From: CAVPXC01 sp963709505
GTDB lineage: Bacteria; Chloroflexota; Anaerolineae; JAAEKA01
Reading direction: 5' to 3'
Length of the DNA stretch: 64,000 nt
Assembly: GCA_963709505.1 (NCBI GenBank)
Contig: CAVPXC010000021.1
Location: forward strand, 1-64,000
Numbering within the stretch: the first letter of the stretch is position 1; the number at the start of each line of letters is the position of its first letter. Below, piece by piece: positions 35,778-44,023 of this stretch. A program made the position numbers and the translations under genes. Below the pieces are notes generated by a model that was not told where the DNA came from, searched no databases, and worked only from the letters and a program-made list of their open reading frames with translations.

Positions 35778-36158
35778 ATGGCTAAGGCGCCAGCCCGTCT
35801 TCATCTCAATCCAAAGCAAATGGCGATAGCCGGCGGGATCGTGATCGTCGGCCTGTTTCTGTTTGGCTATACCAGCCGGCTGATCGCCAGCAGCGAGGCC
35901 CAGTCCGAGGTTGCCCAGTGGCAGCAGGAAGTGGACTTGGCCGAGCAGCGGCTGGCGGAGAACCAGGCCCGGCTGGAGTATGCCAAGACGGACGCGTACG
36001 TCGTCGAAAAGGCGCACACCGACTTAGGTTGGGCTTTCCCGGGCGAGGTTGCGGTGTGGGTCGTGGGCGATGAGGAGACGCCGGTCCAGGCGACTGCAGC
36101 CGATGTGGAGCAGACTCCCTACTGGCAGCAATGGCGAGATCGTTTTTTCCGCAGGTAG
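35778..36158 (+). CDS. FtsB/DivIC-like septum protein
   Basis: 126 aa from ATG 35778 with GGAGG at 35767-35772. One membrane helix (MAIAGGIVIVGLFLFGYTSRLI) is followed by a coiled coil (EVAQWQQEVDLAEQRLAENQ) and a short extracytoplasmic tail containing the AYVVEKAHTDLGWAFPGE signature common in Chloroflexi FtsB/DivIC proteins. It would act with FtsL/FtsQ in division. Its position beside tRNA genes is not informative. Confidence 0.75.
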   Translation: MAKAPARLHLNPKQMAIAGGIVIVGLFLFGYTSRLIASSEAQSEVAQWQQEVDLAEQRLAENQARLEYAKTDAYVVEKAHTDLGWAFPGEVAVWVVGDEETPVQATAADVEQTPYWQQWRDRFFRR

Positions 36159-36239
36159 TCGGTATTTGACGGGAGGTCGAAACCGGGTATACTAGTGATT
36201 GTAGCGATGCGGGGTGGAGCAGTGGCAGCTCGTCGGGCT

Positions 36240-36886
36240 CAGTATCGCGAGATTAACAAATGAACACGAAACAAAAGGGAGATATCGCTGAGCAAGCAGC
36301 TATCCTCGAAGCCTTGAAGCGAGGCTGGGGTGTCCTAAAGCCCGTTGGAGATCGGTTACCTTATGACTTGGTCTTCGATATTGACGGCACCTTGGTCAAG
36401 GTTCAAGTGAAAGCGGCGTGGTTTTATGACAAAGTAGGAAACTACGTTGTAGACAATCGCCGCACCAAGACAAACCGGCGTCGCATGATACGCGACAGCT
36501 ATCAGACATCTGATTTCCAGTTTGCACTTGTGTATGTGGAAAACCTTGAGCTCTTCTATATCTTTCCAGTAGATGTGTTTATCGGCTACCGTAGTGAGAT
36601 TCACTTAGTAGAAGCCGACAGGCGTCAACGAAAACCACAATCCGCCAAATATCGTGACGCCTGGGAGTTAATAGCGCAATGGGCGCCACGTGAGGAAACT
36701 CATGTGGGTTCACCTGTCAAATTCGGGGAAACCCCTGGCGGGGTAATCCCGAGCCAAGCTCTGATGGCAACATCAGAGAAGGTGTAGAGACTTAATGGCA
36801 GGCACCCTAACGGATCAAGCCGAGGGTGAAGAGAAAGTCCAGACCACAAATCGGTTCATCCGAGCAGCGAAAGCTGTAGTGGTACG
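36240..36886 (+). other. Group I self-splicing intron in tRNA-fMet
   Basis: 647 nt between U33 of exon 1 and a terminal G (ωG, 36886) before CAT. The 3' core matches the catalytic core of cyanobacterial/plastid tRNA introns: GGTAATCCCGAGCCAAGC (P3-P6 region, about 36739-36756), then GAAGGTGTAGAGACTTAATGG (P7 5' strand and P3), ACCCTAACGG...GAGGGT (P8), GAGAAAGTCC (P7 3' strand) and GCAGCGAAAGCTG (P9). The splice site could also lie one or two bases later. The 5' P1-P2 part is short and interwoven with the endonuclease ORF. Confidence 0.88.
36260..36787 (+). CDS. Intron-encoded PD-(D/E)XK homing endonuclease (I-Ssp6803I-like)
   Basis: 175-aa endonuclease that would cut intronless tRNA-fMet genes and spread the intron. 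The fold's residues are visible: E11 in KGDIAEQAAILEAL, D36 in PYDLVFD (34-40), and Q49-V-K51 in VKVQVKAAWF. The same PD-(D/E)XK family, not LAGLIDADG or HNH, encodes the known tRNA-fMet intron enzyme of Synechocystis. The ORF starts 20 bases into the intron. Its last ~30 codons run through the P3-P6 ribozyme core, so RNA structure and protein sequence share bases there. Confidence 0.88.
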   Translation: MNTKQKGDIAEQAAILEALKRGWGVLKPVGDRLPYDLVFDIDGTLVKVQVKAAWFYDKVGNYVVDNRRTKTNRRRMIRDSYQTSDFQFALVYVENLELFYIFPVDVFIGYRSEIHLVEADRRQRKPQSAKYRDAWELIAQWAPREETHVGSPVKFGETPGGVIPSQALMATSEKV

Positions 36887-36933
36887 CATAACCCGAAGGC
36901 CGCAGGTTCGAGTCCTGCCCCCGCTACCAAGAC

Positions 36934-36966
36934 GAGATGGCTGACAGGCTTCCTGTCAGCCATCTC
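36934..36966 (+). terminator. 15-bp hairpin between tRNA genes
   Basis: GAGATGGCTGACAGG (36934-36948), loop CTT, then its complement (36952-36966). Without a T tract, it may be a processing or stability element between tRNA-fMet and tRNA-Met. Confidence 0.55.
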
Positions 36967-36971
36967 CATAT

Positions 36972-37048
36972 GGCGACGTAGCTCAGGCGGCCAGAGCGAA
37001 GGCTTCATAATCCTTAGGTCGGTGGTTCGAGCCCACCCGTCGCCACCA
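36972..37048 (+). tRNA. tRNA-Met (CAT), elongator
   Basis: Acceptor GGCGACG pairs with CGTCGCC (37038-37044). D arm GCTC/GAGC, anticodon loop TTCATAA with CAT, T arm GGTGG/CCACC with TTCGAGC, CCA encoded. The base pair next to the anticodon loop (C-T) is mismatched. tRNA-Ile2 (lysidine-modified CAT) is an alternative that sequence alone cannot fully exclude. Confidence 0.9.
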
Positions 37049-37097
37049 TAGCAGGATCCGCTGTGTTTCTCGGTTGAGGCGCAGGCAGTATTGAGTA

Positions 37098-37127
37098 ACT
37101 CCCGTCCTTGCGACGGGAGTTTGTTTT
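37098..37127 (+). terminator. Terminator after tRNA-Met
   Basis: ACTCCCGTC (37098-37106), loop CTTGC, GACGGGAGT (37112-37120), then TTGTTTTT. Confidence 0.85.
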
Positions 37128-37384
37128 TGCCGGGAATGTGAGGAATAACATGATCGCCAATTCGTCGATCGCGTCAGAGAACAAGGCTGGGGATCGTCGG
37201 TGCGCATGGCGAGATAGTCGAGGCTGCAATCGCCGGTTGGACGGCAACATGACCTCTCGACCCGTATCATAGGTGCACTGAAAGTGACTCGAAGTCAAAG
37301 TCAATGAAGGGCACGTCTTGGTCGATCTTGTATTCGCGGTCACGTCGGTGGCAGCTTGAGCTTGCTCCCCCGCTAGCAGCGCCG

Positions 37385-37843
37385 TTAAGCTGGCGGCAGA
37401 ACAGGGCCATCCGTCCCGTCACGTTGAAAGACATCGCGTATCAGCAACAGGCCAGCGATGCCGAGCTCCACGAGCGCCAGCGTGTAGCCGACCAGTGACG
37501 CGATGACGAGCGCCCATATCCAGCCGGCCGGCTCGGTTTCACCCGATGCTAGCCCGGTTGCGGAGGCAACTACCTGCCCACCGACCAGCAGCACCAGCAT
37601 CATGGCAATACCCCAGCCGATCAGTTCGCGTCTCGAGCGCGCTCGCAGCGCTGCCCACAAGAGCAGCCCTGCGCCGGCAAGGACAACCGGAAAGAGCTCG
37701 GCGGGCATGAGGTAGTCGAAACGCAACGTGCGACTCCTGATCGATCCAGCCGCAGCTGTCACGACCGTCGCCACGATTGGGAACCAAACGAAGAGTGCCC
37801 CAACTGTCGCCAGAACTTTGGTGAAAATGTCCGACTTGTGCAT
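37385..37843 (-). CDS. Four-helix membrane protein, unknown
   Basis: 152 aa from ATG 37843. Four hydrophobic segments: VLATVGALFVWFPIVATVV, LFPVVLAGAGLLLWAAL, IGWGIAMMLVLLVGGQVV and WIWALVIASLVGYTLALVEL. Short basic cytoplasmic loops (RARSRREL). No family recognised. It stands alone, convergent with the tRNA genes. Confidence 0.65.
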   Translation of the reverse strand: MHKSDIFTKVLATVGALFVWFPIVATVVTAAAGSIRSRTLRFDYLMPAELFPVVLAGAGLLLWAALRARSRRELIGWGIAMMLVLLVGGQVVASATGLASGETEPAGWIWALVIASLVGYTLALVELGIAGLLLIRDVFQRDGTDGPVLPPA

Positions 37844-37904
37844 GCTACCTTTCCATCACTCAAGTGCGTCAAATCGCGGATCTGGCCAAAGAATGGGCGG
37901 CCAT

Positions 37905-38438
37905 TCAGCCAATCAGCAGACATGTGATGTCGGTCCAACCATAGATCGTTTCCGTAAGCATCACGCCATTCCAGTCATAGGGTTGTTCGCATACGTGCTG
38001 CCCACCTAGCCGCTCATAAAAATGCCGATAGGGGTTGACACTGAGAACGCCTACCCGCATCGAGCAAATGCCTTGCTGGAGCAAACGCGCAGCGACCGCC
38101 CCGACTAGTTGGCGGCCTATTCCTTGCCCCTGACAGCCTGGAAGGACGCCCAGCAGGATGAGTTCTGCATGAAACTGTGGATCAGCGGGCGAGGCTCCCG
38201 CCAACGCACATCCCACCACTCGATGCGACGCCAACTCGGCGACCAGGAGAAATTGGTCGTTGCGGCGGTCACGCTCGAACCACTTCTGCCAATTGGCCCG
38301 GCTTTCGTCTTTCGTCAACCAGGTCAAGCACTGATCTGGCACACGGCGGCGAAACGCCGTGAGTATCGGCTCAATGACCGCATCGGCAAGTGCGGGCGCA
38401 TCGCCATGAATTGCGTCCCGGATGTGATAGCTCACCAT
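37905..38438 (-). CDS. GNAT-family N-acetyltransferase
   Basis: 177-aa acetyltransferase. The acetyl-CoA-binding motif A is AELILLGVLPGCQGQGIGRQ (about 90-109), with VGCALAGASPAD before it and the NPYRHFYERLGG (about 136) motif B after it. The N-terminus resembles GNAT enzymes acting on amines or peptides (DAPALADAVIEPI). Substrate unknown. Just downstream of an α/β hydrolase gene on the same strand with an 11-base gap, so probably co-transcribed. Confidence 0.85.
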   Translation of the reverse strand: MVSYHIRDAIHGDAPALADAVIEPILTAFRRRVPDQCLTWLTKDESRANWQKWFERDRRNDQFLLVAELASHRVVGCALAGASPADPQFHAELILLGVLPGCQGQGIGRQLVGAVAARLLQQGICSMRVGVLSVNPYRHFYERLGGQHVCEQPYDWNGVMLTETIYGWTDITCLLIG

Positions 38439-38449
38439 GCTACCTCTAT

Positions 38450-39250
38450 TTACCTAGCCAAGAACGCTAGAACGTGGCGATTGAATTCCTCCGGTCTTTC
38501 CATGTTGGGCAAGTGCGCGACACCTGTCATTTCCAACCTCCGGGCGCCGGCAACGTGTGTCGCTAGAAAGCCGGCTGCCGCCAGAGTTTTGGGTGTGTCG
38601 AGATCCCCGACGATGACCAACGTTGGCGTGTGTAGTTCGGCCATTCGACCAGCAGCCGCAGGCTCAAGCGGTTGTTCTCTGCCCAAGCCATCCGGTGTCT
38701 GAAGGGCGATGAGATTCATCTCACGCACCCGTTCACGCACTTGGGCGTCCACCTGGTCCGGGGTGCGATGCGGGCCGTCAACCCATATCTGCAACTCCAG
38801 TTCGTTGATCTGCGCCAGGTCACCTGCCTCCTCGGCCAAGTCCATCTGCTCGGCTTGCCTCGGCATGTCGCCAGTGTATACAAACCCACTCAGTGCAGGA
38901 GCAACAAGGACAAGGGCATCCGTCATTTCGGGGTGCTCAAGTGTGAAGTCGACAGCGATCTTCGCGCCCTGCGAACACCCGACAAGAGCTGCATGCTCGA
39001 TCTGCAGAAGCTTCAGCAACTCAAACAAGTCTCGGTGGTGAGAATAGGCGCCCGCAACCATGGCTGTCTTTCCAAAGCCACGCCGGTCATACCGCAGCAC
39101 TTGGCAATACTCTGCAAACACTTGGAACTGCTCGTCCCACATCCTGCCATCGGCAATTCCCGCGTGTAGCAAGACGAGCGACGGCCCTTCTCCGGCAATC
39201 TCGTAGTAGAACTTGGCGCCACCCACCTTGGCGAAATCGTTCTTCAGCAT
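38450..39250 (-). CDS. α/β-fold hydrolase
   Basis: 266-aa hydrolase. The nucleophile elbow is GCSQG (about 91-95), the oxyanion region LLHAGIADGRMWD (about 27), the acid in VIVGDLDTP (about 206) and the catalytic His in GVAHLPNME (about 245). Typical of carboxylester or lactone hydrolases of the BioH/CatD group. Substrate not predictable. Heads a two-gene unit with the acetyltransferase. Confidence 0.88.
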   Translation of the reverse strand: MLKNDFAKVGGAKFYYEIAGEGPSLVLLHAGIADGRMWDEQFQVFAEYCQVLRYDRRGFGKTAMVAGAYSHHRDLFELLKLLQIEHAALVGCSQGAKIAVDFTLEHPEMTDALVLVAPALSGFVYTGDMPRQAEQMDLAEEAGDLAQINELELQIWVDGPHRTPDQVDAQVRERVREMNLIALQTPDGLGREQPLEPAAAGRMAELHTPTLVIVGDLDTPKTLAAAGFLATHVAGARRLEMTGVAHLPNMERPEEFNRHVLAFLAR

Positions 39251-39586
39251 ACTGTCTCTACCTCCTCACGTCTATGCTTTGACAACTTTGCGGCGCTGCA
39301 CGTTGGCGCGCCGCGGCGATCGGATTCATGGTACGCCGCGCCGTGTGTTGCCCGAGAATGCATTCTATCGGTAAGCCGCCATATGTACAAACGGCATGCC
39401 GTTTAGTCTAGCCAACAGCCTCCACGACCTGATTTGCATCTGCCGCGTTTCTCCAATTGCGTTCAGGCCATTAATACGGATGGCCTGCGGCTTGCACGAA
39501 CCGCTCACTTGCGGCATAGTAGTCGCAACTCATAACCTCCCTCATTTACTAACGAAGGACAGGAATTAAGGAAGGAAGGCCTCACT
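39251..39586. other. Intergenic region, divergent promoters likely
   Basis: About 335 bases between divergent genes. No ORF or strong hairpin seen; a purine-rich AAGGAAGGAAGG stretch precedes the kinase ATG at 39587. Promoters for both genes are expected here but none is clear. Confidence 0.35.
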
Positions 39587-40600
39587 ATGCAAGATTACCC
39601 CCAACAACTCCCCTGGGAACACCCAGACTGGCTCGAACAGGCCACGGCGTGGATCCATGCCCAATTGGAGGCGCAGGGAACGGATATCACCGGTCCGATT
39701 GAAGTCCTGCACCAACGACCTTGGTCCACTCTTGCGCGCCTGTCCACCACTAACGGCACGGTCTATTTTAAGGCGCCGGCGCCGGCGTATCCCTACGAAG
39801 CCGCGCTGACGCAAGCTCTGGCGCGCTGGCGGCCGGATTGCACGGTTCCCGTCCTGGCGATGGATCTCGATCAAGGCTGGTTGCTGACGGCGGATGCCGG
39901 GATCACCCTACGAGACATCGGTCGCTCTCCTGGTCAGGTCGAGCATTGGCTGAAAGTGTTGCCGCTGTGCGCCGAGCTTCAGATCGAGATGGCGGCTCGT
40001 GTGCCGGAGCTACTCGCACTCGGCATGCCCGATCGACGCCTGGTCATGCTCCCGCAGTTGTACGCTCAGCTTATGGAGGACACTGACAACCTAAGGGTCG
40101 GCCTGGAGCCTGGTTTGACGGTGGAGGAATATCAGCGCCTGCGCGAGCTGCAACCGCGAATGGTAGACTTGTGCGAACAACTGGCCAGCGCCGGACTGCC
40201 GGAAACGCTGACGCACGAAGAAGTCCACGATGGGAATGTGCTCGTCAACGATGGCCGATACATGTTTGTCGACTGGAGCGACAGCAGCGTCGCGCATCCG
40301 TTCTTCACAATGGTGGTGACGATCCGCGCCGCGGCGCATCGACTCGATCTGGCCGAATATGGACCCGAGATGATGCGCTTGCGTGATGCCTACCTGGAAC
40401 CATGGACGACGTTCGCGACGCGGCCAACGTTGTTGGCGGCTTTTCGACAGGCCTATCGATTGGGGATGGCCAACCACGCGTTATCCTGGCAATTCGGAAC
40501 GGGAACCGCGGCGGCCCACCACAAGCAACCGTATGCCGACGCCGTACCTGGTTGGCTGCAGGATTTTTTGAATGCAGAGTCTACCATGCCTTTGGCTTGA
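39587..40600 (+). CDS. Aminoglycoside-phosphotransferase-family kinase
   Basis: 337-aa APH/choline-kinase-fold protein. The Brenner box is LTHEEVHDGNVLVNDG (about 205-220), an unusual EEVHDGN in place of HGDLHxxN, so the catalytic Asp is retained. The metal-binding motif is FVDWSDSSVAHP (about 227). It may phosphorylate a small molecule such as an antibiotic, homoserine or choline. Preceded by AAGGAAGGAAGG. No resistance claim can be made. Confidence 0.8.
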   Translation: MQDYPQQLPWEHPDWLEQATAWIHAQLEAQGTDITGPIEVLHQRPWSTLARLSTTNGTVYFKAPAPAYPYEAALTQALARWRPDCTVPVLAMDLDQGWLLTADAGITLRDIGRSPGQVEHWLKVLPLCAELQIEMAARVPELLALGMPDRRLVMLPQLYAQLMEDTDNLRVGLEPGLTVEEYQRLRELQPRMVDLCEQLASAGLPETLTHEEVHDGNVLVNDGRYMFVDWSDSSVAHPFFTMVVTIRAAAHRLDLAEYGPEMMRLRDAYLEPWTTFATRPTLLAAFRQAYRLGMANHALSWQFGTGTAAAHHKQPYADAVPGWLQDFLNAESTMPLA

Positions 40601-40698
40601 CAAACCACTCCCCACCGCCTAGAATGACAACCCTATGCGGCATGCAAACGGCGCCCGATCGGGCGTCGTTGTGTGTCAAGAATGGCCCAAAAAGAAAG

Positions 40699-40823
40699 GT
40701 AACTGCTCACCCGTCTTTCCTGTCCCCTTCGGGAGCAGGAATCCATCCGGATTGCGGTGAGTGCAAGCCTACCCGATGGATTCCTGCTCCCGAAGGGGAT
40801 AGGAAAGACGGGTGAGCAGTTAC
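40699..40823. repeat. 125-bp MITE-like element with ~50-bp inverted arms
   Basis: Left arm 40699-40750 and right arm 40772-40823 are complementary with few mismatches. Each contains CACCCGTCTTTCCT and a CCCCTTCGGGAGCAGG hairpin with a UUCG-type loop, then GGAATCCATC. Family member of 4899-5032 and 43546-43973. Its right end lies 20 bases before the phosphatase start. Confidence 0.75.
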
Positions 40824-40843
40824 AAAGAAAGAGACAAAACCTT

Positions 40844-41395
40844 ATGCCCTCCCTCTACCTCGTTCGGCACGCATCACCGGACTGGAACCGCAAAGACATC
40901 CCCTATCACCTCCCGCCCGGCCCGCCGCTTACGGAACAAGGGTTGGCCGAAGCACACACACTCGGCCACTTCCTGCTGCTGGCCAATGTTCAACAGCTTT
41001 GGACCAGCCCCTTGGAGCGTTGTCAACACACGGCTGAGATCGTCGCCGGGATCACCGGTGCGACTGTGAAGATCGACCAAGAGTTGCGCGAATGGCATCC
41101 CCAAGAGAGCAAGGAGGCGCTGCGCGACCGAACTCTCCCCGTGGTCGATCTAGCCTGGCAATGGCTTGCCCAACAGAACGGCGCCGGCGGCACGATCGCC
41201 CTGGTGACCCATGGCGGACCGATCATGACTCTGCTCTTGGCGCTCGGCATCGACGACCACACGATGGAATCGCTGCGTATCTACGACCACCGCAACCCTG
41301 TGCCGCCGGCCGGCGTGTGGGAAGTGACGCGCCAAAGTTTGGGACAATCGTGGGAGATGAGGCTAGTGTTTACGCCGGAAGCGATCGCGGCATAA
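40844..41395 (+). CDS. Histidine phosphatase (phosphoglycerate-mutase-like)
   Basis: 183-aa histidine-phosphatase-superfamily protein from ATG 40844. The catalytic motif is LVRHASPDW (6-14; RHG variant RHA), with SPLERCQHTAEI (about 53) and the second His in VTHGGPIM (about 124). Substrate unknown; a cobalamin- or sugar-phosphatase role is possible. The frame runs upstream through the repeat element but that part is not protein-like. Confidence 0.85.
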   Translation: MPSLYLVRHASPDWNRKDIPYHLPPGPPLTEQGLAEAHTLGHFLLLANVQQLWTSPLERCQHTAEIVAGITGATVKIDQELREWHPQESKEALRDRTLPVVDLAWQWLAQQNGAGGTIALVTHGGPIMTLLLALGIDDHTMESLRIYDHRNPVPPAGVWEVTRQSLGQSWEMRLVFTPEAIAA

Positions 41396-41413
41396 TCGCG
41401 TGGAGAGGGTCCA

Positions 41414-42244
41414 ATGAACATAGACCAAGCAACACTGAGTTCGCTGCTCTCTAGAGTGTCTCTCTCACTGCCACGGCTCATCACGGCTGTGGTCATCTTT
41501 GCCGTCATGCTGTTTCTGGCGGGACTGGTGGCTAAGCTCATCCAACGCGCCTGCAACAAGCGCAAGCTGGACCGTGAAGCCACTCTTCTGCTCAGCCGCC
41601 TGGGCCGCTATGGCACGATTACCCTGGGCATCATCTGGGGGCTAAAACAAGTCAACTTCGACGTGACCGGCTTCGTGGCGGCCCTGGGCATTCTCGGCTT
41701 CACGATCGGTTTCGCCTTGCAGGACATCTCCAAGAATTTCGTGGCCGGCATCCTGCTACTTTGGCAACAGCCGTTCAATATCGGCGACACCATCTCAGTC
41801 AACGGGTTCACTGGGGCGGTGATGGATATCTCACTCAGGGCAACCGAGATCCGCAACCTCGACGGGCTCCAGGTGTTCATCCCCAACGCCAACGTCTACA
41901 CCAACCCACTGACCAATTATAGCAAGGCCCAAAGACGGCGCGTCGGCCTGCGCGCCGGCGTGTCGTACGATACGGATCTGGACCTGGCCACGCGCACGGC
42001 GTTGGAGGCGGTCCAACAGGTGCGCGGCCTGGTAGGCGATCCGGCGCCATCCGTGATCTTCGACACCTTCGGGGAGCAGCTGATCGGATTCATTCTCTAC
42101 TACTGGATCGACACAGCTCAGGCTGACTTCGGGGCCACGCAAGATCAGGGCCTAAAGGTGATCAAAGAGGCCTTCCAGCGCGAACACATCACCTTGCCGA
42201 TCGCGATCCGGGCGCTTGTGGTGCAGCAAACCGCAGTGCAGTAG
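41414..42244 (+). CDS. Small-conductance mechanosensitive channel (MscS family)
   Basis: 276-aa inner-membrane channel that releases solutes on osmotic downshift. Three membrane segments (LITAVVIFAVMLFLAGLVAK; TITLGIIWGLKQVN; VTGFVAALGILGFTIGFALQ, the pore-lining TM3 with Gly/Ala packing). The MscS β-domain has PFNIGDTISVNGFTGAVMDI (about 117-136) and VFIPNANVYTNPLTNYS. Full length for short MscS. Starts 18 bases after the phosphatase gene, perhaps co-transcribed. Confidence 0.92.
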   Translation: MNIDQATLSSLLSRVSLSLPRLITAVVIFAVMLFLAGLVAKLIQRACNKRKLDREATLLLSRLGRYGTITLGIIWGLKQVNFDVTGFVAALGILGFTIGFALQDISKNFVAGILLLWQQPFNIGDTISVNGFTGAVMDISLRATEIRNLDGLQVFIPNANVYTNPLTNYSKAQRRRVGLRAGVSYDTDLDLATRTALEAVQQVRGLVGDPAPSVIFDTFGEQLIGFILYYWIDTAQADFGATQDQGLKVIKEAFQREHITLPIAIRALVVQQTAVQ

Positions 42245-42268
42245 ACGCACACTCTGCCCTTTCTCAGG

Positions 42269-43478
42269 TTAGGATCCCGTCTCCTCTGTCCATTCGAAGC
42301 GCTTCAGGGCGCTGACCGGGCTGCTGGCCAGCAGCCCGCCCGCCTGGCCGGCGATGGCGCGCGCATCCCACGCAACTTGGACCGTCCAGGTGAAACCGCT
42401 GCTTCGTCGTGCCTGCCGCTTTAGCCAATCCACCGGCACCCGATAGCTGGTGCTTGTAGCAACATCGGTGAACTGGGCGCGGCTTTGGCCCCGCGGGACG
42501 ATGCGCACGACGTACACCTCGTTGGGGCTCAACGAACCCACCGATAGCCATTGCAGGAGGACCTCGCCACCGGCAAGCTGAGCGCCTTCCAGGGGGGTCA
42601 TCAACTGAGGCGCCGGCCAACGCAGCCCAGGCGTCGGCGTCGGCGTCGGCACCCAGGTGGCCGTGGCCCCGGCCAAGCTCAGATCAGCTGGGGTGAAAGT
42701 CACCGTGCCCACCGGTACGTTCAATAAATCGCCCGGCCGGATGATCGTGTCGGCGCTGCCGATCGTCTCGTTGGCTTGAACGATGGCCTCGATCGAGCTG
42801 CCCATGCGCTTCGCAATCGAGTCGATCGTGTCGCCCTGTCGCACCAGCACCTTGAACAAGCCGCTTTTGGGGGTTGGCGTTGGCGTGGGCACAATCTTGC
42901 CGTCCGGCCCAGCGCGGCACGGGACCTGCCGGGATGGTCAACTTCTGGTCGACCTGGAGCGCGTCGTTCGCCATAGCGTTGGCCGCCATCAAATCCTGGC
43001 GGCTAATGCCGTATCGGGTTGCGATCTTCTCGACGGTATCGCCCGATTTGACGACGTAGACGATTGGGGTGGGCGTGACGGTGGGAGTAATCGGAATCGT
43101 CTCGCTGAGCGCGGTGCCGGTGGTGATCGGCAGAGTGGCCGTCAGCGGCCCAGTTACGGTGACCACAACGGTCGCGGTCGGAGTGGCCGTGCGAAAGACG
43201 GTGGGTGTTGCCGTGGGGCTGGAGGTCACTGCTACGGGCGGCTGAGCCGCGGCCGTGTCATCGCTGGGGCCGTTCGTCCACCACAGGTAGGCGACGCCAA
43301 GAGCCACGACGATCAAAATCAGGTCGCCCACGGACAGGCGAAAGCGCCGGCGCTCGCTTACCCGAAAGTCATAGCCGCACATGAAGCAGGTATCAGCCTT
43401 TTGCGCCACCCGTTGGCCGCAGTTCGGGCAGTAACGGATGGGGCGCAGGTTGGGGGAGAGTTTGGGTTGGTCTTGCAT
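42269..43478 (-). CDS. Zinc-ribbon, LysM-repeat envelope protein, frameshifted as sequenced
   Basis: About 400 aa. The N-terminal zinc ribbon CPNCG...CFMCG (17-39) is followed by one membrane helix (LILIVVALGVAYLWW) and a Thr/Pro-rich linker. LysM domain 1 (VYVVKSGDTVEKIATRYGIS) is followed by LysM domain 2 (VLVRQGDTIDSIAKRMGSS) after a shift near 42904-42912 (GGCC run), then a β-sandwich-like C-terminal domain. LysM domains bind peptidoglycan/GlcNAc. The zinc-ribbon-TM-LysM order is common in Chloroflexota. Confidence 0.82.
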
Positions 43479-43545
43479 GTCAGTGAATAGTGAACGATGA
43501 ACGGTAAACAGATATCGTTGGTTTATTTATCGTCAAGCATTGCTA

Positions 43546-43973
43546 CTCACCCGTCGTTCCTGCGAAAGCAGGAATCCATCTGGTGAGCTTGCGTTGACCG
43601 CCACCCGTCATTCCTGCGAAAGCAGGAAATCCATCTGGTAAGACTTGCGTTGACCGCCACCCGTCATTCCTGCGAAAGCAGGAAATCCATCTGGTAAGCT
43701 TGCGTTGACCGCCATCCGTCATTCCTGCGAAAGCAGGAATCCATCTGGTAAGCTTGCGTTGACCGCCATCCGTCATTCCTGCGAAAGCAGAAATCCATCT
43801 GGTAAGCTTGCGTTGACCGCCATCCGTCATTCCTGCGAAAGCAGGAATCCATCTGGTAAGCTTGCGTTGACCGCCATCCGTCATTCCTGCGAAAGCAGGA
43901 AATCCATCTGGTAAGCTTGCGTTGACCGCCACCCGGATGGATTTCCTGCTTTCGCAGGAATGACGGGTGGGTA
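43546..43973. repeat. Array of GNRA-hairpin repeats
   Basis: Seven direct copies at about 55-60-bp period, each with TTCCTGCGAAAGCAGGAA (7-bp stem, GAAA loop) followed by TCCATCTGGTAAGCTTGCGT and TGACCGCC. They end with one inverted copy (about 43933-43970). A 129-aa minus-strand ORF here is only the repeat translated. Kin of 4899-5032 and 40699-40823. Confidence 0.8.
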
Positions 43974-44023
43974 GCTCAACTTAACGATAAATTAACCAAT
44001 GGTATCTGAACAGTAAACAGTGG

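Larger units (their letters stand above)
36208..36929 (+). tRNA. Initiator tRNA-fMet (CAT), interrupted by a group I intron
   Basis: Exon 1 is 36208-36239 and exon 2 is 36887-36926, followed by encoded CCA. Joined, they give acceptor TGCGGGG/CCCCGCT with the position 1-72 mismatch of initiators, D arm GAGC/GCTC, anticodon stem TCGGG/CCCGA with the three G-C pairs typical of initiators, loop CTCATAA, and T arm GCAGG/CCTGC with TTCGAGT. The anticodon CAT is split from its 5' loop bases by the intron. Confidence 0.92.

Noticed and set aside
43543..43932. 129-aa minus-strand ORF with repeating RWIPAFAGMTDGGQRK
   Set aside because: It is merely the GNRA-hairpin array translated; no ribosome-binding site or independent coding signal.
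43546..43973. Regularly spaced repeats that look like a CRISPR array
   Set aside because: The sequences between the hairpins are also the same from unit to unit (no unique spacers), and no cas genes are present.
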